A DNA stretch of 64,000 nucleotides from Oligoflexia bacterium (GTDB lineage Bacteria; Bdellovibrionota; UBA1018; CAIPTA01), in NCBI GenBank assembly GCA_023954355.1, contig JAMLID010000009.1, positions 45,310 to 109,309 on the forward strand, given 5' to 3'. Both the position numbers and the translations under genes were made by a program. A model generated the notes under the pieces. The model saw only the letters and a list, made by a program, of their open reading frames with translations. It was not told where the DNA came from and searched no databases. The stretch's first letter is position 1; each line of letters starts with the position of its first letter. Shown piece by piece: positions 17,303-27,466 of the stretch.

Positions 17303-17729
17303 GGGTTTCTCCTTTATCTAACCTGTCTTAGCTAGACTTAGTATTTAGCTCCTAAGTTTAGATATTGAAAACGATTTCTTGCGCTTCTTAGAGTGAAAAT
17401 AAAAAAAATTCACAGCCAAAAAATGTCTAAAAAATCGTCAATAATGCTTAAGACTTTGAAATTATTAATGAAATATTAATTAAAACGTGAAAACTAGGTT
17501 CATTGCTCAAAATCAATGTCTATAAACCTAACACTTTGGTGTTTATTTTTTATACAGGTAGCTAGTCGAAAACAGCTTTAAGCTTTGAATATTATTATAA
17601 AAATATGAAAAAATAGAGACGAGAACCAATCTTGGCCTACGGATTGCTTAGTTAAACGGTAAGGTATTTTGTTTTTTGTGGAAAATGCCGATACCAAGAA
17701 ATGAGATTTTTGGAAAAAGTGGAGCAATT
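17303..17729. promoter_or_regulatory. 427-bp divergent intergenic region
   Basis: This gene-free stretch separates the minus-strand lysine operon from the plus-strand secreted coiled-coil protein and must hold both promoters. It is very A+T-rich. I see a good ribosome-binding site on each side (AGGAG before 17302, GGAG before 17730) and several short A/T palindromes, but no promoter pair close to consensus that I can place with confidence. No ORF with coding character, tRNA or clear terminator is visible. Confidence 0.4.
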
Positions 17730-19349
17730 ATGAGAACGCCGAATCAAGTAGCACTAAGTATTACAGCCATTCTTTTAGTGGGAGTTTATTTCTCACCAAA
17801 TGCTTATGCATTAGAATTTCAATGGCCAATTAAATTCTCTGAAGAGACTAAGGCCGAAGAAGAGCCAGTAAAAAAAGAGGAAGACGCGCTCACTGAAGAA
17901 ACGGACGTTGATTATAGACCATCAGTAGAAGAAGAGGTAGTAGCCGAAGAAGTACCTGGAGTGGATGGTGTATCTGCTAAAGATGGGCTTAGTATTCAAG
18001 AATTAGAAAAGATCACCTCAAGAGGAAGTTTTGAAGTAAATAAGAATGGCGACGAGGTAAGTTTTGCGGGAGTAATTCCGGCAAGATGTGCAAAAGATGC
18101 ATTACCGCCAGCCTATCTTTACGAAGCAGGTAAGCACATTATAACTCTACGTTTACCGAATTGTGAAAATGGCTTTAAGTGGGAAAAGGATGACAAAAAA
18201 GTCTCTTTATCTAGCGTATTTGGAGCTATCAAATTACAAGATGAAAGCGGAGAAATAGTATTTCGTCACTTTAAAGAAGGTGATGAAGCTTCAAAAAACC
18301 GTATTCAAGATAATGTTTGGAAAGATGCTAAAGGAAATCCAGTAAAACACATTAGTACAGCTGATATAGAAGCAGAAGAAACTACTAAGCTTGTTGCTGC
18401 AAACAAAAAAGAACGAGAGCGTCAGTTTGATGAGCTGGCAGAGAGAATTGGACAGTATTGTGAGGCAGGTAACTTTGAAGGTTTAACAGCAGAGTTAGAA
18501 GCGCAGAGAGAATTTTTCGGCGATATTTCAAAAATATTGGCAGACGTTGGAAAATTGCAAAACCAACAATTAGAAAAAGATTTAGAAGTTGCTGAAACTC
18601 CCGACGATGCTGTTGGTCTTATTGAAGCATATAAAATCGCTGCAAGAAGTAATGGCTGGGATGAAGATGCTTTAGATAAAAAGTATATCGAAAGACGCGT
18701 TGACCTAATTAATAGCGCGATCGAAGATTTAGATGAAAATGAAGATTATGAAAAAGTAGCTAAAATGATTCGTGAGTTTGATAGCGATCTTCGTAGCCGA
18801 AGCAGAACCTTACATAGAGAAAATAGAGATAAGGTTGCAGCGCTATATGCAGAGATCGGGACATATGCTGCTAACCATAACGATCTAAAGGCTGCAGACA
18901 GATACTTTGAAAAAGCACATAAAATTTCTGATAGTGAAGGTAAAACTAAAATAGATGCTTTCATGGCAAAAGAATATGCTTCAGCTTTTAAGAAATGCGT
19001 AGAGAAAGATGCTTCTAAGATGAAGGCTTGTGAAGATAAATTTTATGAAAAAAGCAGAAACTATGCAGAAAGAATTAAAAACCGTAAAGAAAATGCAGCG
19101 GATAGTAGTGATGAAGATGCTGCGGCATCGGCAGAGTATAATGCAGAATTCGCGGCTGCTTACGGTGCAGGACCATACTTTCAATATGCTGGGTTTGGAA
19201 TGTTACACCCATACTTACCGAGCGCTTTTGAGACATTTAAAAGAGATGCGTATATGAAGTATATGCAAGAACAACAAATGAAAGCGATGATGCCTGGTGG
19301 AATGCCACAACGGCAACAAAGAAATGGCTCATCAATACTAGGAATTTAG
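17730..19349 (+). CDS. Secreted/periplasmic acidic helical protein of unknown function
   Basis: The start is placed at ATG 17730, with GGAG 5 nt upstream; an upstream ATG at 17676 would add a segment that spoils the signal peptide. The 539-residue product has a signal sequence ending NAYA|LEF. A Glu-rich low-complexity stretch follows (about 40-90), then a small beta-like domain with two Cys (ARCAKDA, PNCENGF). A long, charged, helical region (about 220-480) contains TPR-like segments such as DLKAADRYFEKAHKIS. The C-terminus is rich in Met, Gln and Gly. I recognise no family. It is followed by a strong terminator, so it is monocistronic. Confidence 0.75.
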   Translation: MRTPNQVALSITAILLVGVYFSPNAYALEFQWPIKFSEETKAEEEPVKKEEDALTEETDVDYRPSVEEEVVAEEVPGVDGVSAKDGLSIQELEKITSRGSFEVNKNGDEVSFAGVIPARCAKDALPPAYLYEAGKHIITLRLPNCENGFKWEKDDKKVSLSSVFGAIKLQDESGEIVFRHFKEGDEASKNRIQDNVWKDAKGNPVKHISTADIEAEETTKLVAANKKERERQFDELAERIGQYCEAGNFEGLTAELEAQREFFGDISKILADVGKLQNQQLEKDLEVAETPDDAVGLIEAYKIAARSNGWDEDALDKKYIERRVDLINSAIEDLDENEDYEKVAKMIREFDSDLRSRSRTLHRENRDKVAALYAEIGTYAANHNDLKAADRYFEKAHKISDSEGKTKIDAFMAKEYASAFKKCVEKDASKMKACEDKFYEKSRNYAERIKNRKENAADSSDEDAAASAEYNAEFAAAYGAGPYFQYAGFGMLHPYLPSAFETFKRDAYMKYMQEQQMKAMMPGGMPQRQQRNGSSILGI

Positions 19350-19365
19350 AGTAAATTTCTCACGA

Positions 19366-19404
19366 AAAAAGACCTAAGCATTAATCCTGTGCTTAGGTCT
19401 TTTT
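19366..19404. terminator. Bidirectional intrinsic terminator
   Basis: A 15-bp perfect stem (AAAAAGACCTAAGCA with TGCTTAGGTCTTTTT) and a 9-nt loop. It is flanked by A residues on the left and T residues on the right, so it can end transcription from both the secreted helical protein gene (plus) and the convergent outer-membrane protein gene (minus). Confidence 0.9.
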
Positions 19405-19414
19405 ATTTTTATCT

Positions 19415-20941
19415 TTAGAATACTGTAGAAGCAGATAGTGAGAAAGCCGTTACATTATTTGCCGGACCTTCACTAGTAGCGCTATTTATGTATTTAAAGT
19501 AGTTGCCTGGCATTAGCATTCCAATATCTGCACCAAACGAAATATTGTCATCCCAATTATAACGAGTGCCTAAATCAACTTCTATACCCATATTAGAATC
19601 TTGCTTGGCTACAGATGTAAACCACTGACGAGTTCTATGGTTGAACATATCTTTTCCGGTCTCGGCAGTTTGATTTGCTTTTGCCCAAACTAGACCAAAG
19701 TGTAGACCCCATTGCTCCCAAGTTTTTTCAGAACTAAACATTAAGTATTTTGCATTAGTAATTGCTGAATCATAAGGAGAAACGGTTGTGTTTAGAGCAT
19801 TAGCGTTTCCTGGAACAGTATCGGGGTTAGCAGGACCAAAATTGCCTAAATTATAATTAAATAAAATCATTCCAAGTTTGTAGGCTCTATGAAGCTGTAG
19901 CGCTCCAAAGCTTTTTCCTCTTGATCCAGTAGTAGCCGCGTTTTGTCCAGGGACAGTTCCGAATTTCAAACTGTGTTTCCAGGTTTCAAATTTTACAGCG
20001 CTTTCGACAGCAACTGCCGTCGCTTTGAATTCATTTCTTTGTCCAACTTGGTTGATGTCACCTATGTCGCCGCTGAAGAGAGGTACTTCCACACCCAATT
20101 CGAACTTTTTCCAAGATTTTTTAGCAAAAAAGTTCATGAGCTTTAGGTTCATGCCATTCGCTCCACCAGTATATGTTGTAGCTGTATTTGGATAGTAGTA
20201 GGCGTTTTGCGCATCAGAAGCATTTCTTTTATAAAATAGAAATCCAGCATCTAAGTCTTCTTCGGGATTATCATAGCGAAGAGCAAGACCATAATCAGTT
20301 ACATCATCTGAGCCCTGTAAAATAGTATCAGTAATGGGATTGCGTGCACCAGCAAGGTTTCTACCAACAGAGTTTTTTGCATAAATAGGAGTTAAACTTA
20401 AATAACCAAATTTCGATACTAAGCGAATAGTATCAGAAGTACTTTGAAAGCGATCAAAAGGGCGATCTCCAGAATTAAAAATCACACCGAGTCCCCAGTG
20501 AAAGGGAGCGCGGCCTACTTGAAAGGTTCCGAAATCTGTATGAACGTCTAACCAGAGCCTTGCGACTGATAACTCCATAGAGTCTTTACGTGTTGAAAAA
20601 GCGTTGTTTCTATCTTCTCTAGGAATCCCACGACCAAAAAAGCCAGCAATTGGATCACCAACATTCCACTCTGAATGAACAATTACATTATCGTTAATGA
20701 GAACTTTTGGATTAAGCTTCAAAAACATACTAGAGAAAGTTGTGCTCTTTTTACCTTGTCCTTGAATGTATTCTCCGGTGTTACCAGAGTTAGAATATCC
20801 TGGACTTGATTTATCCATTTGGTAGTTGTGAACAAAATTATGGTCTGCACGAAAGTATCCAGACCAATCTAGGGAAAGCGCAAACGCCTGATGATTGAAA
20901 AACAGTGCAATGAAAAATACGCTTAAAAAGTTCAACGACAT
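19415..20941 (-). CDS. Outer-membrane beta-barrel protein (porin-like)
   Basis: A 508-residue protein with a signal peptide cleaved after AFA near residue 22. The mature protein starts LSLDWSGYFRADHNF and consists of alternating amphipathic strands with many aromatic, Gly and Asn residues. It ends SLSASTVF, a C-terminal Phe typical of outer-membrane barrels recognised by the BAM complex. The N-terminal strand and the DxG..QVGRAPFHWGLG segment resemble large porin-like or capsule-export-type barrels, but I cannot name a substrate. It is the only gene between the shared terminator and the divergent PBP gene, so it appears monocistronic. Confidence 0.82.
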   Translation of the reverse strand: MSLNFLSVFFIALFFNHQAFALSLDWSGYFRADHNFVHNYQMDKSSPGYSNSGNTGEYIQGQGKKSTTFSSMFLKLNPKVLINDNVIVHSEWNVGDPIAGFFGRGIPREDRNNAFSTRKDSMELSVARLWLDVHTDFGTFQVGRAPFHWGLGVIFNSGDRPFDRFQSTSDTIRLVSKFGYLSLTPIYAKNSVGRNLAGARNPITDTILQGSDDVTDYGLALRYDNPEEDLDAGFLFYKRNASDAQNAYYYPNTATTYTGGANGMNLKLMNFFAKKSWKKFELGVEVPLFSGDIGDINQVGQRNEFKATAVAVESAVKFETWKHSLKFGTVPGQNAATTGSRGKSFGALQLHRAYKLGMILFNYNLGNFGPANPDTVPGNANALNTTVSPYDSAITNAKYLMFSSEKTWEQWGLHFGLVWAKANQTAETGKDMFNHRTRQWFTSVAKQDSNMGIEVDLGTRYNWDDNISFGADIGMLMPGNYFKYINSATSEGPANNVTAFSLSASTVF

Positions 20942-21101
20942 AAAAGTTCCTCTATAAATTTAATGCAATGTATAAAAAATCACTTATACATGGTTCCATA
21001 TAAGTCTGTGAAAGCAACCTAAGTCAAGGTAAAACAAAAGGACAAATAGAATTCTTATGGGATCATGTGCGCATAAAGTTAAGTAGAGGAATTGCGAATT
21101 A

Positions 21102-23489
21102 ATGGAGTACCTTAAAAAAATTAAAGCTAAGATAAATGTAAAAATATTTCTTATTTCTTTTTTCCTAATAGCTATAGTTTTTTGCTTAATCGCATTTTTT
21201 GGGTTGAAAGCTTTGTCCAAAGATATCGAAGAAAAATTTTATGCGGTGTATGATTCTATTCCTTCTCGAGTTTACTCAAATCTTTTTTGGTTGAAGAAAG
21301 GGGTTAGCCTTTCTGAGAAAGAGCTAAAGTCACGCTTAAAAGAAAGAGGATATAAAGAAATAGAGCGTCCAGATTTTGTAAGAAAGGCTGGGGACTTTCA
21401 TTTAGCGATTAATGAAGACGGTTTAGAGTCGCTTGTTATTTATCCTCAAGAATTTGATTATCCTCCTTATGTTGAAGAGGTTTTTTTTGAAGGACAAAGA
21501 CCCCCAGTTTTCTCTAATACAGTTAGGGTAGAGTTTGGAGAAGGGTTTGTTACTGGTATTTATAATAATAGTACAGGTGAAATCATTGATCGAGTACCAC
21601 TAGAGCCTGTATTGGTTGCTCAATTAAACGAGGGCGGCGTTCAAGCACGAAAAACAGTTCCTATTGGTGAGATTCCACACACTTTAATGAAAGGAATTGT
21701 ATTAACCGAAGATCAGAGATTTTTAGAGCATAGTGGAATTGATCCGAGAGGGATTTTACGATCTATCTATGTAAATATCCGTTCTGGTGCTTATGTTCAG
21801 GGCGCAAGTACGATCACTCAACAGCTGGCTAGAAATATCTATTTATCTAGAAAAAAAACAATCCGCAGAAAAATCAAAGAAATGATTATGTCTGTAATGT
21901 TAGAATTTAAATTTTCTAAAGATGAAATTCTAGAAAAATACTTAAATGAAGTTTATTTTGGTCAAGCTGGGAGTATAGCAATTCATGGCGTGAGTGAAGC
22001 AGCTAAATTTTACTTTAATAAAAATCTCTCTCAACTTACGATAGCTGAGCAAGCTGTTCTCGCTGGGTTAGTTCGCGGACCATTCTATTATTCTCCGTTT
22101 AGGCATTTCGATCGCGCTAAGTCTAGACAAGAAGTAGTTTTAAAGAAAATGTTAGAGTCAGAAGCAATCACTCAACAACAATACGATGAAGCAATAAAAG
22201 AAAAATTAGAGTTTACAAAAATTAGTCCATTACAAAATGCTGCTCCTTATTTTACTGATATGGTATTGGCCCAATTATTAACAGAGCTTCCCGAGCATGA
22301 AGTATTGGGTTCGGGGTATTCAATTTTTACTACCCTTGACCCTTATTACCAAAGTATTGCTGAGGCTGCTGTACAGAGAGGCGTTAAAAATATAGAAGAT
22401 AGATTAAGAAAAGTTTTTAAATTAAAAGACGAAGAGAGCCAGAAATATATCCAAGGGGTATTTTTAGCTGTGGATCCAAAGCACGGATACATTAACGCTG
22501 TCGTTGGTGGCCGCTCCTACGAAGAATCTACTTATAATAGAGCTATTTTAATGCGCAGACAGATAGGTTCTTTAGTGAAGCCTTTTGTTTATCTGTCGGC
22601 ACTTATATACGGTAAAAACGAAGATGGAACCCCCATGAATGCGATCTCAAAATTTGAAGATCGTTCTTATGTGTTTGAGTATGATAATAAAAAATGGTCA
22701 CCAAAGAATTATGAAGATGAATACCTAGGTACAGTTACCATGCGGTTTGCTTTGGCAAATTCTATTAATACTGTAGCGGCGAAAGTTGCTGTAGATACTG
22801 GTCTAGAGAATGTCATCACCGTTGCTAAAGCTGCTGGCATAGAAACAGAAATAAAGCCATACCCATCCCTGTCGCTTGGTGCGATCGGTCTTTCACCTCT
22901 AGAGATTGCAACAGCATACACTACTCTAGCAAATTTCGGTAATAAGCTTCAGTTGACTTCTGTCATAGCTGTCATCGGTAGTGGTGGGGTTCCGGTTGCA
23001 AAATTTATTCAACCAACAGCCTATACGTTACCCCCTGAAGAAACAGCAAACTTAGTACAGTTAATGACCTCCGTTTTTGATCTAGGAACTGCCAAAAGCA
23101 GTAGAGCGATGGGGTTTTATTGGCCTGCCGCAGGTAAAACAGGCACAACAAATGAATTTCGTGATTCTTGGTTTGCTGGATTTAGCGAAAAAATGTTGGC
23201 TATTAATTGGGTTGGCTTTGATCGAGATGATGATCTTGTGCGTAAGCAACGCAGAGTTTTGAAGTTGACTGGTGCAGCCGCCGCCTTACCTATATGGTCA
23301 GAATTTATGAAAGAAGTTCATTTGAATCAAAGTCCACAGCCTCTACAGTATCCAGAGGGAGTTTTAAGAACTTTAGAAATTGATTTGATAAGTGGTGGAA
23401 AAGCTAGTTATCGTTGTATGGGGCAAAATGTAGTAACAGAGGTTTTTACCTATAGAAATGCACCAACCTTTGAATGTGGAGAGCGTTGA
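21102..23489 (+). CDS. mrcB: Bifunctional penicillin-binding protein 1B-like (glycosyltransferase/transpeptidase)
   Basis: This inner-membrane enzyme polymerises and cross-links peptidoglycan. The 795-residue protein has a membrane anchor (about 15-38), then a UB2H-like domain (about 60-145, VSLSEKELKSRLKERGY) as in PBP1B. The GT51 domain carries the catalytic-Glu motif TEDQRFLEHSGID (near 200) and GASTITQQLARN. The transpeptidase domain has SLVK (near 490), SIN (near 548) and KTGTT (near 685). All active-site motifs are present. The stop overlaps the next start (TGATG). In E. coli the UB2H domain contacts the lipoprotein activator LpoB; no such gene is seen here. Confidence 0.94.
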   Translation: MEYLKKIKAKINVKIFLISFFLIAIVFCLIAFFGLKALSKDIEEKFYAVYDSIPSRVYSNLFWLKKGVSLSEKELKSRLKERGYKEIERPDFVRKAGDFHLAINEDGLESLVIYPQEFDYPPYVEEVFFEGQRPPVFSNTVRVEFGEGFVTGIYNNSTGEIIDRVPLEPVLVAQLNEGGVQARKTVPIGEIPHTLMKGIVLTEDQRFLEHSGIDPRGILRSIYVNIRSGAYVQGASTITQQLARNIYLSRKKTIRRKIKEMIMSVMLEFKFSKDEILEKYLNEVYFGQAGSIAIHGVSEAAKFYFNKNLSQLTIAEQAVLAGLVRGPFYYSPFRHFDRAKSRQEVVLKKMLESEAITQQQYDEAIKEKLEFTKISPLQNAAPYFTDMVLAQLLTELPEHEVLGSGYSIFTTLDPYYQSIAEAAVQRGVKNIEDRLRKVFKLKDEESQKYIQGVFLAVDPKHGYINAVVGGRSYEESTYNRAILMRRQIGSLVKPFVYLSALIYGKNEDGTPMNAISKFEDRSYVFEYDNKKWSPKNYEDEYLGTVTMRFALANSINTVAAKVAVDTGLENVITVAKAAGIETEIKPYPSLSLGAIGLSPLEIATAYTTLANFGNKLQLTSVIAVIGSGGVPVAKFIQPTAYTLPPEETANLVQLMTSVFDLGTAKSSRAMGFYWPAAGKTGTTNEFRDSWFAGFSEKMLAINWVGFDRDDDLVRKQRRVLKLTGAAAALPIWSEFMKEVHLNQSPQPLQYPEGVLRTLEIDLISGGKASYRCMGQNVVTEVFTYRNAPTFECGER

Positions 23490-23908
23490 TGAGTCCAGTT
23501 TTTCATAAAGTAAGTAGTAAGAAAGAAGCGTTTCAAAAGTTACGATTTTCTACTTTTCGTATTCCTGTATATTTATGGACTCAAGGGGCTGAGACTCCAT
23601 TAGCTGGGTTTACTTTTTTAGGTGAACTAAAAAAAGATAGAGTAGGAATCTATCTTTCAGAAAAAATAAAAAAAGCATTTCAAGTAAGAATTGCCTTCGA
23701 GAAAAAGAGCGCCTCTTCATTTAAGGCATTTACTGAAGTAGTTAACCGATATTCATTGGAGCAAAAATTTATAGGACATAAATCATTATCATATAAAGCA
23801 GAGCTGAAATTAATTTTTGCAACTGAAGCAGAGAGACAAAAATATTTAGAGTACATTGATTTAATGAAGAATAAAGTAAAGTCAATTAAACCAGGGGTAG
23901 AGTTTTAA
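23489..23908 (+). CDS. Small protein of unknown function coupled to the PBP gene
   Basis: The ATG at 23489 overlaps the PBP stop codon (TGATG), with GGAGAG a few bases upstream, so it is translated with mrcB. The product is about 139 residues, basic, without signal peptide or membrane segment. A stretch RFSTFRIPVYLW followed by short beta strands could fit a diverged PilZ-like fold, but the binding motifs are not clear. The context suggests a cytoplasmic role in cell-envelope synthesis or its control; this is inference. Confidence 0.7.
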   Translation: MSPVFHKVSSKKEAFQKLRFSTFRIPVYLWTQGAETPLAGFTFLGELKKDRVGIYLSEKIKKAFQVRIAFEKKSASSFKAFTEVVNRYSLEQKFIGHKSLSYKAELKLIFATEAERQKYLEYIDLMKNKVKSIKPGVEF

Positions 23909-23916
23909 GGACATCT

Positions 23917-24870
23917 ATGTATAAAAAAATTATTGCGTTAGTTATTCTCTTTATAGTCGCGTATTTAGGTGCGCATTTTTATATTCGTGAATCTAGACAA
24001 ATTAAAACAGATACAACCATACTAACGAGGCTTGTAGACTGCGAACCAAACAGTATTAAAAAAATGAAGATCAGAAATGAAAGGGGAGAGGTTTTTGAAT
24101 TTATTAGAACCGATCTGGCTATTGAGGGAATGCCCAGTTCTTCTCAGTTTGCCTTCGCTGAATGGCAAGTAGAGACCCCTAAAAACGGGGAAGGGGATAC
24201 TCAGTCGATAAATAGACTAGCATCAATGACTTGCGAATCTTTTAATCCAGTGCCTATCAGTGAAGAGGATTGGAAGAGCAATATCTCTGGACTCTCAAAT
24301 ATTGTTTATATGGAATTAGAAACAATAAAAGATAATGTGCTGATAAATTTTGCTAAAGTACATTCTGATAAGACTATCGATATAGAGGTTAAAATAGGTA
24401 ATAAAAATTCTTCATACTATCGAGTGCCGGCCAAAATTTTTACTTTAATAAATGCAGAAGAAAATGGTTGGAAGAATTATAAAATCACAAAAATGCCTAA
24501 TGACTCTATTCAAATAGTATCTGTTTTTTATAAAAACCAAGAAAAATTCACTCTAGAGAGAGAAGGAGTAAGTTGGAGAAAAAAAATAGATTCAGTAGAT
24601 AAGGGATTGGCAAGTGATGAAGCGAATAAGTATGTAAATAGAATCTCAACACTGAAAGCTATAGAAATTAAAAATCCATCTTTTGGTAAGGATAATTGCG
24701 AGTCTCAGGCAAAAGACTTTAAGATCGTTTTTCGAGGATTAAATAATAATTCTGAGGTTATTGTGCTTAATAAAAATAAAGATAACCTATTTGCTTGCTC
24801 TTCACTAAGAGACAGTGAGTTTGTTGTACATAAAGATTTACTTAAATACTTACCAATAAATATTAAATAG
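23917..24870 (+). CDS. Membrane-anchored DUF4340-like protein
   Basis: A 317-residue protein with one N-terminal membrane helix (about 4-22) and a periplasmic part made of repeated beta-rich units. Segments such as KMKIRNERGEVFEFIR, W-x-V-E-x-P and VSWRKKIDS recall DUF4340 proteins, which are found with gliding-type ABC transporters. It has three Cys-containing patches (DCEPN, MTCESF, DNCESQ). It starts 8 bp after the previous gene with a weak AAGG site and is the third gene of the mrcB unit. Its 3' end overlaps the convergent hydrolase by 8 bp. The family call is tentative. Confidence 0.65.
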   Translation: MYKKIIALVILFIVAYLGAHFYIRESRQIKTDTTILTRLVDCEPNSIKKMKIRNERGEVFEFIRTDLAIEGMPSSSQFAFAEWQVETPKNGEGDTQSINRLASMTCESFNPVPISEEDWKSNISGLSNIVYMELETIKDNVLINFAKVHSDKTIDIEVKIGNKNSSYYRVPAKIFTLINAEENGWKNYKITKMPNDSIQIVSVFYKNQEKFTLEREGVSWRKKIDSVDKGLASDEANKYVNRISTLKAIEIKNPSFGKDNCESQAKDFKIVFRGLNNNSEVIVLNKNKDNLFACSSLRDSEFVVHKDLLKYLPINIK

Positions 24871-25699
24871 ATTCTTCTACTTTACTAATAAAGGTATCAA
24901 GCGCATTTACAAAGGCCTGAGGTTGCTGTGCATGTACGAAATGGCCGGCGTCTTTTATGGTAATTAAGTGCGCGTTTGCATTTGATGTCACCATTTTTTC
25001 AGCTTCTTCTTGTGGAAACTCTTTACTAAGAGAACCGCGAATAATCAGTATCGGAAGATTAAGGGATGAAAACATGTCTATGGCATTTTGAGCTCTTCCA
25101 AGCTCTATTGTTTCAATCATTCCTTTTGGATAAAATTTCCAGTCGTATGTTTCATCTGTTTTTTGTTCTAAGTTTGCATGTAAAAACGTACCAGTCATTG
25201 GGTCGTCGATAAAATGATCTTGGAAGAATTTTTTGGCTACTTCTCTATTAGGAAACGGTGTGGGAATTTTCCCTAATAAATTTTTAATCCAATTTAATCG
25301 CGACGGATTTGCGTCCATGCCAGAATCTTCTATTATTAGTGAGTGTAGAAGGTTTGGATATAGGTGCGCAAATTCTACTGCGACTCTTCCCCCCATTGAA
25401 TGGCCAACTAAGTGAATTTTCGCCCAACCAAGCTTTGTAAGTAGCGAGTATAAGTCATCTGCATAATTTTTGGGAGAATAGCCTGTTAGGGGTTTGGGGC
25501 TTTTTCCATGCCCTCTTTGGTCTAAAACCAAAACATTTCGGTTGTCTTGAAATGATGGCCAAATTTTTCCCCAATTTGCACTAAAGCCCATTAAGCCATG
25601 CAAAAAAACGATGGGACTTTTATCTTTTAAGATTTCTAAATTAGGATCTTGAGGGCCTAAAACTCTAAAATAAATATTCTGGTTGGTTTCAGTTGACAT
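24863..25699 (-). CDS. Alpha/beta-hydrolase fold esterase
   Basis: A 278-residue cytoplasmic protein with the alpha/beta-hydrolase pattern: HGLMGFSANW near residue 34 (oxyanion hole), DQRGHGKS near 60, the nucleophile elbow GHSMGG (Ser near 101), an acid after the cap region, and the catalytic His in DAGHFVHAQQP near the C-terminus. It resembles YbfF-type esterases and similar acyl hydrolases, with substrate unknown. It is a single gene, convergent with the DUF4340-like gene and divergent from rho. Confidence 0.88.
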   Translation of the reverse strand: MSTETNQNIYFRVLGPQDPNLEILKDKSPIVFLHGLMGFSANWGKIWPSFQDNRNVLVLDQRGHGKSPKPLTGYSPKNYADDLYSLLTKLGWAKIHLVGHSMGGRVAVEFAHLYPNLLHSLIIEDSGMDANPSRLNWIKNLLGKIPTPFPNREVAKKFFQDHFIDDPMTGTFLHANLEQKTDETYDWKFYPKGMIETIELGRAQNAIDMFSSLNLPILIIRGSLSKEFPQEEAEKMVTSNANAHLITIKDAGHFVHAQQPQAFVNALDTFISKVEESI

Positions 25700-25846
25700 A
25701 ATGATTTCTGCTGACTATGTTTCTATTCCGATAACAATTCAAACAAAAAAACAATATCTAAAAAATTCTTTTCACTCCATTATTACTCGTTTCACATTAG
25801 AAAATTAAGCTACAGAAAAGACTTTGAGGATTAACCGGAAGGACAC

Positions 25847-27352
25847 ATGGCAGGCAATAACGAAGATCAGAACGAAGATTCAGTTTCTACAAATAAACCA
25901 AGAAATAACAATAAAAGATTTCATAAAAACAATTTTAAGAAACATGACCGCGGATCAAATCGATTTCGCCAGCAAAACAGAGGCCCTAAAGTAGATATGG
26001 ATATGGCCGATGAAGAGTCTGAAGCGGCTGCTGATTCTGAGCAAAAAAATTCTTCCGAAGACGGTGCGTTAACAGAAGACGGACCTAAAAAAGATGTTCA
26101 AATTCTTCAAATGAAAGACCTAAAGGCAAAGAAGCCACATGAGCTAGCAGAGCTTGCAACATCTATGGGAGTAGAGAATGCTGCAGGGCTAAGAAAGCAA
26201 GAGGCCATTTTTCATATTTTACAAGCGACGGCTTCTGGTGATTATGCAGTTTTTGCTGATGGTGTATTAGAGTGTTTGCCTGATGGGTATGGGTTTTTAA
26301 GATCGCCAGACTATAACTACCTTCCAGGCCCAGATGATATTTATGTATCTCCCTCTCAAATTAGAAGATTTGGTTTAAGAACTGGGGATGTAATTTCTGG
26401 TCAAATTCGTCCACCTAAGGATAACGAGAGATACTTTGCCTTACTAAAAGTAGATACTGTAAACCACCTAACTCCTGAGCAAAGTAGAGAAAGGGTTTTA
26501 TTCGACAACCTAACGCCTCTTTATCCAACAGAGCGATTTAATTTAGGCGATGATCCTAAGAATTTTTCTACAAGAATTATAGATATGGTAGCGCCTATTG
26601 GAAAAGGCCAGAGATGTTTGATTGTGGCACCTCCTAAGGCGGGTAAAACTGTATTGCTACAAAACTTAGCTAATGCGATTACGGATTGTAATCCTGAAGC
26701 TGTATTGATTGTATTATTGATTGATGAACGTCCTGAAGAAGTAACAGACATGGCTCGTTCGGTTAAAGCAGAAGTGGTAAGCTCTACCTTTGATGAGCAA
26801 GCATCCCGTCACGTTCAAGTGGCAGAGATGGTTTTAGAAAAGGCAAAGCGCCTTGTTGAGACAGGCAAAGATGTTGTAATTTTATTGGATTCGATTACTC
26901 GTTTGGCTCGTGCTTATAATACGGTAGTGCCGCCATCAGGAAAAATCTTATCTGGTGGTGTAGATTCTAATGCCCTTCATCGCCCTAAGCGGTTCTTTGG
27001 AGCTGCTAGAAAAGTAGAAGAGGGAGGGTCTTTAACCATTGTAGCGACTTCTCTTATAGATACCGGTTCAAGAATGGACGAAGTAATTTTCGAGGAATTT
27101 AAAGGTACGGGTAACTCAGAGATCGTTCTAGACCGTAAGCTTTTAGAAAAGAGAATGTTCCCAGCTTTAGATATCAATAAGAGTGGTACGAGAAAAGAAG
27201 AATTATTGATTCCAGCGCAAGATCTTCAACGAATTTGGATACTTAGAAGAGTTCTTCAACCGATGAATACCATTGACGCAATGGAGTTCTTGTTGGATAA
27301 GGTATCTCATACGAATTCAAATCGAGAGTTTATTGATTCGATGAATAGCTAG
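25847..27352 (+). CDS. rho: Transcription termination factor Rho with disordered N-terminal extension
   Basis: Rho is the hexameric RNA helicase that ends transcription. The 501-residue protein starts at ATG 25847 with GGAAGGA upstream. It has an extra low-complexity N-terminal segment (about 1-85) rich in Asn, Lys, Arg and then Asp/Glu. A Rho N-domain follows ([15 protein letters not shown]), then the cold-shock RNA-binding domain (GYGFLRS, near 148). The ATPase domain has Walker [10 protein letters not shown] and Walker B region [13 protein letters not shown]- and R-loop regions ([13 protein letters not shown] and following) are intact. It is roughly 80 residues longer than E. coli Rho. rpmE, prfA, prmC and murA follow. 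Confidence 0.97.
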   Translation: MAGNNEDQNEDSVSTNKPRNNNKRFHKNNFKKHDRGSNRFRQQNRGPKVDMDMADEESEAAADSEQKNSSEDGALTEDGPKKDVQILQMKDLKAKKPHELAELATSMGVENAAGLRKQEAIFHILQATASGDYAVFADGVLECLPDGYGFLRSPDYNYLPGPDDIYVSPSQIRRFGLRTGDVISGQIRPPKDNERYFALLKVDTVNHLTPEQSRERVLFDNLTPLYPTERFNLGDDPKNFSTRIIDMVAPIGKGQRCLIVAPPKAGKTVLLQNLANAITDCNPEAVLIVLLIDERPEEVTDMARSVKAEVVSSTFDEQASRHVQVAEMVLEKAKRLVETGKDVVILLDSITRLARAYNTVVPPSGKILSGGVDSNALHRPKRFFGAARKVEEGGSLTIVATSLIDTGSRMDEVIFEEFKGTGNSEIVLDRKLLEKRMFPALDINKSGTRKEELLIPAQDLQRIWILRRVLQPMNTIDAMEFLLDKVSHTNSNREFIDSMNS

Positions 27353-27430
27353 AAGGTGTTTTAGTCGTCTAATTTCTTGAAGTTTTACCGCTATATATGT
27401 TAGTCGGTGAGGTTCATATAGTTTTAGCCC

Positions 27431-27445
27431 AAAGCGAGTCGCTTT
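27431..27445 (+). promoter_or_regulatory. Small palindrome in the rpmE leader
   Basis: AAAGCGAGTCGCTTT forms a 5-bp stem with a 5-nt loop about 20 nt before the rpmE start, in the 114-bp gap after rho. It could be part of a leader structure controlling L31 synthesis, or simply chance. Confidence 0.3.
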
Positions 27446-27466
27446 GTAAAAAACGAGAGGATTTTT

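Noticed and set aside
17676..17729. Earlier start for the secreted helical protein
   Set aside because: It would place 18 polar residues before the signal peptide and has no SD, whereas 17730 has GGAG at ideal spacing.
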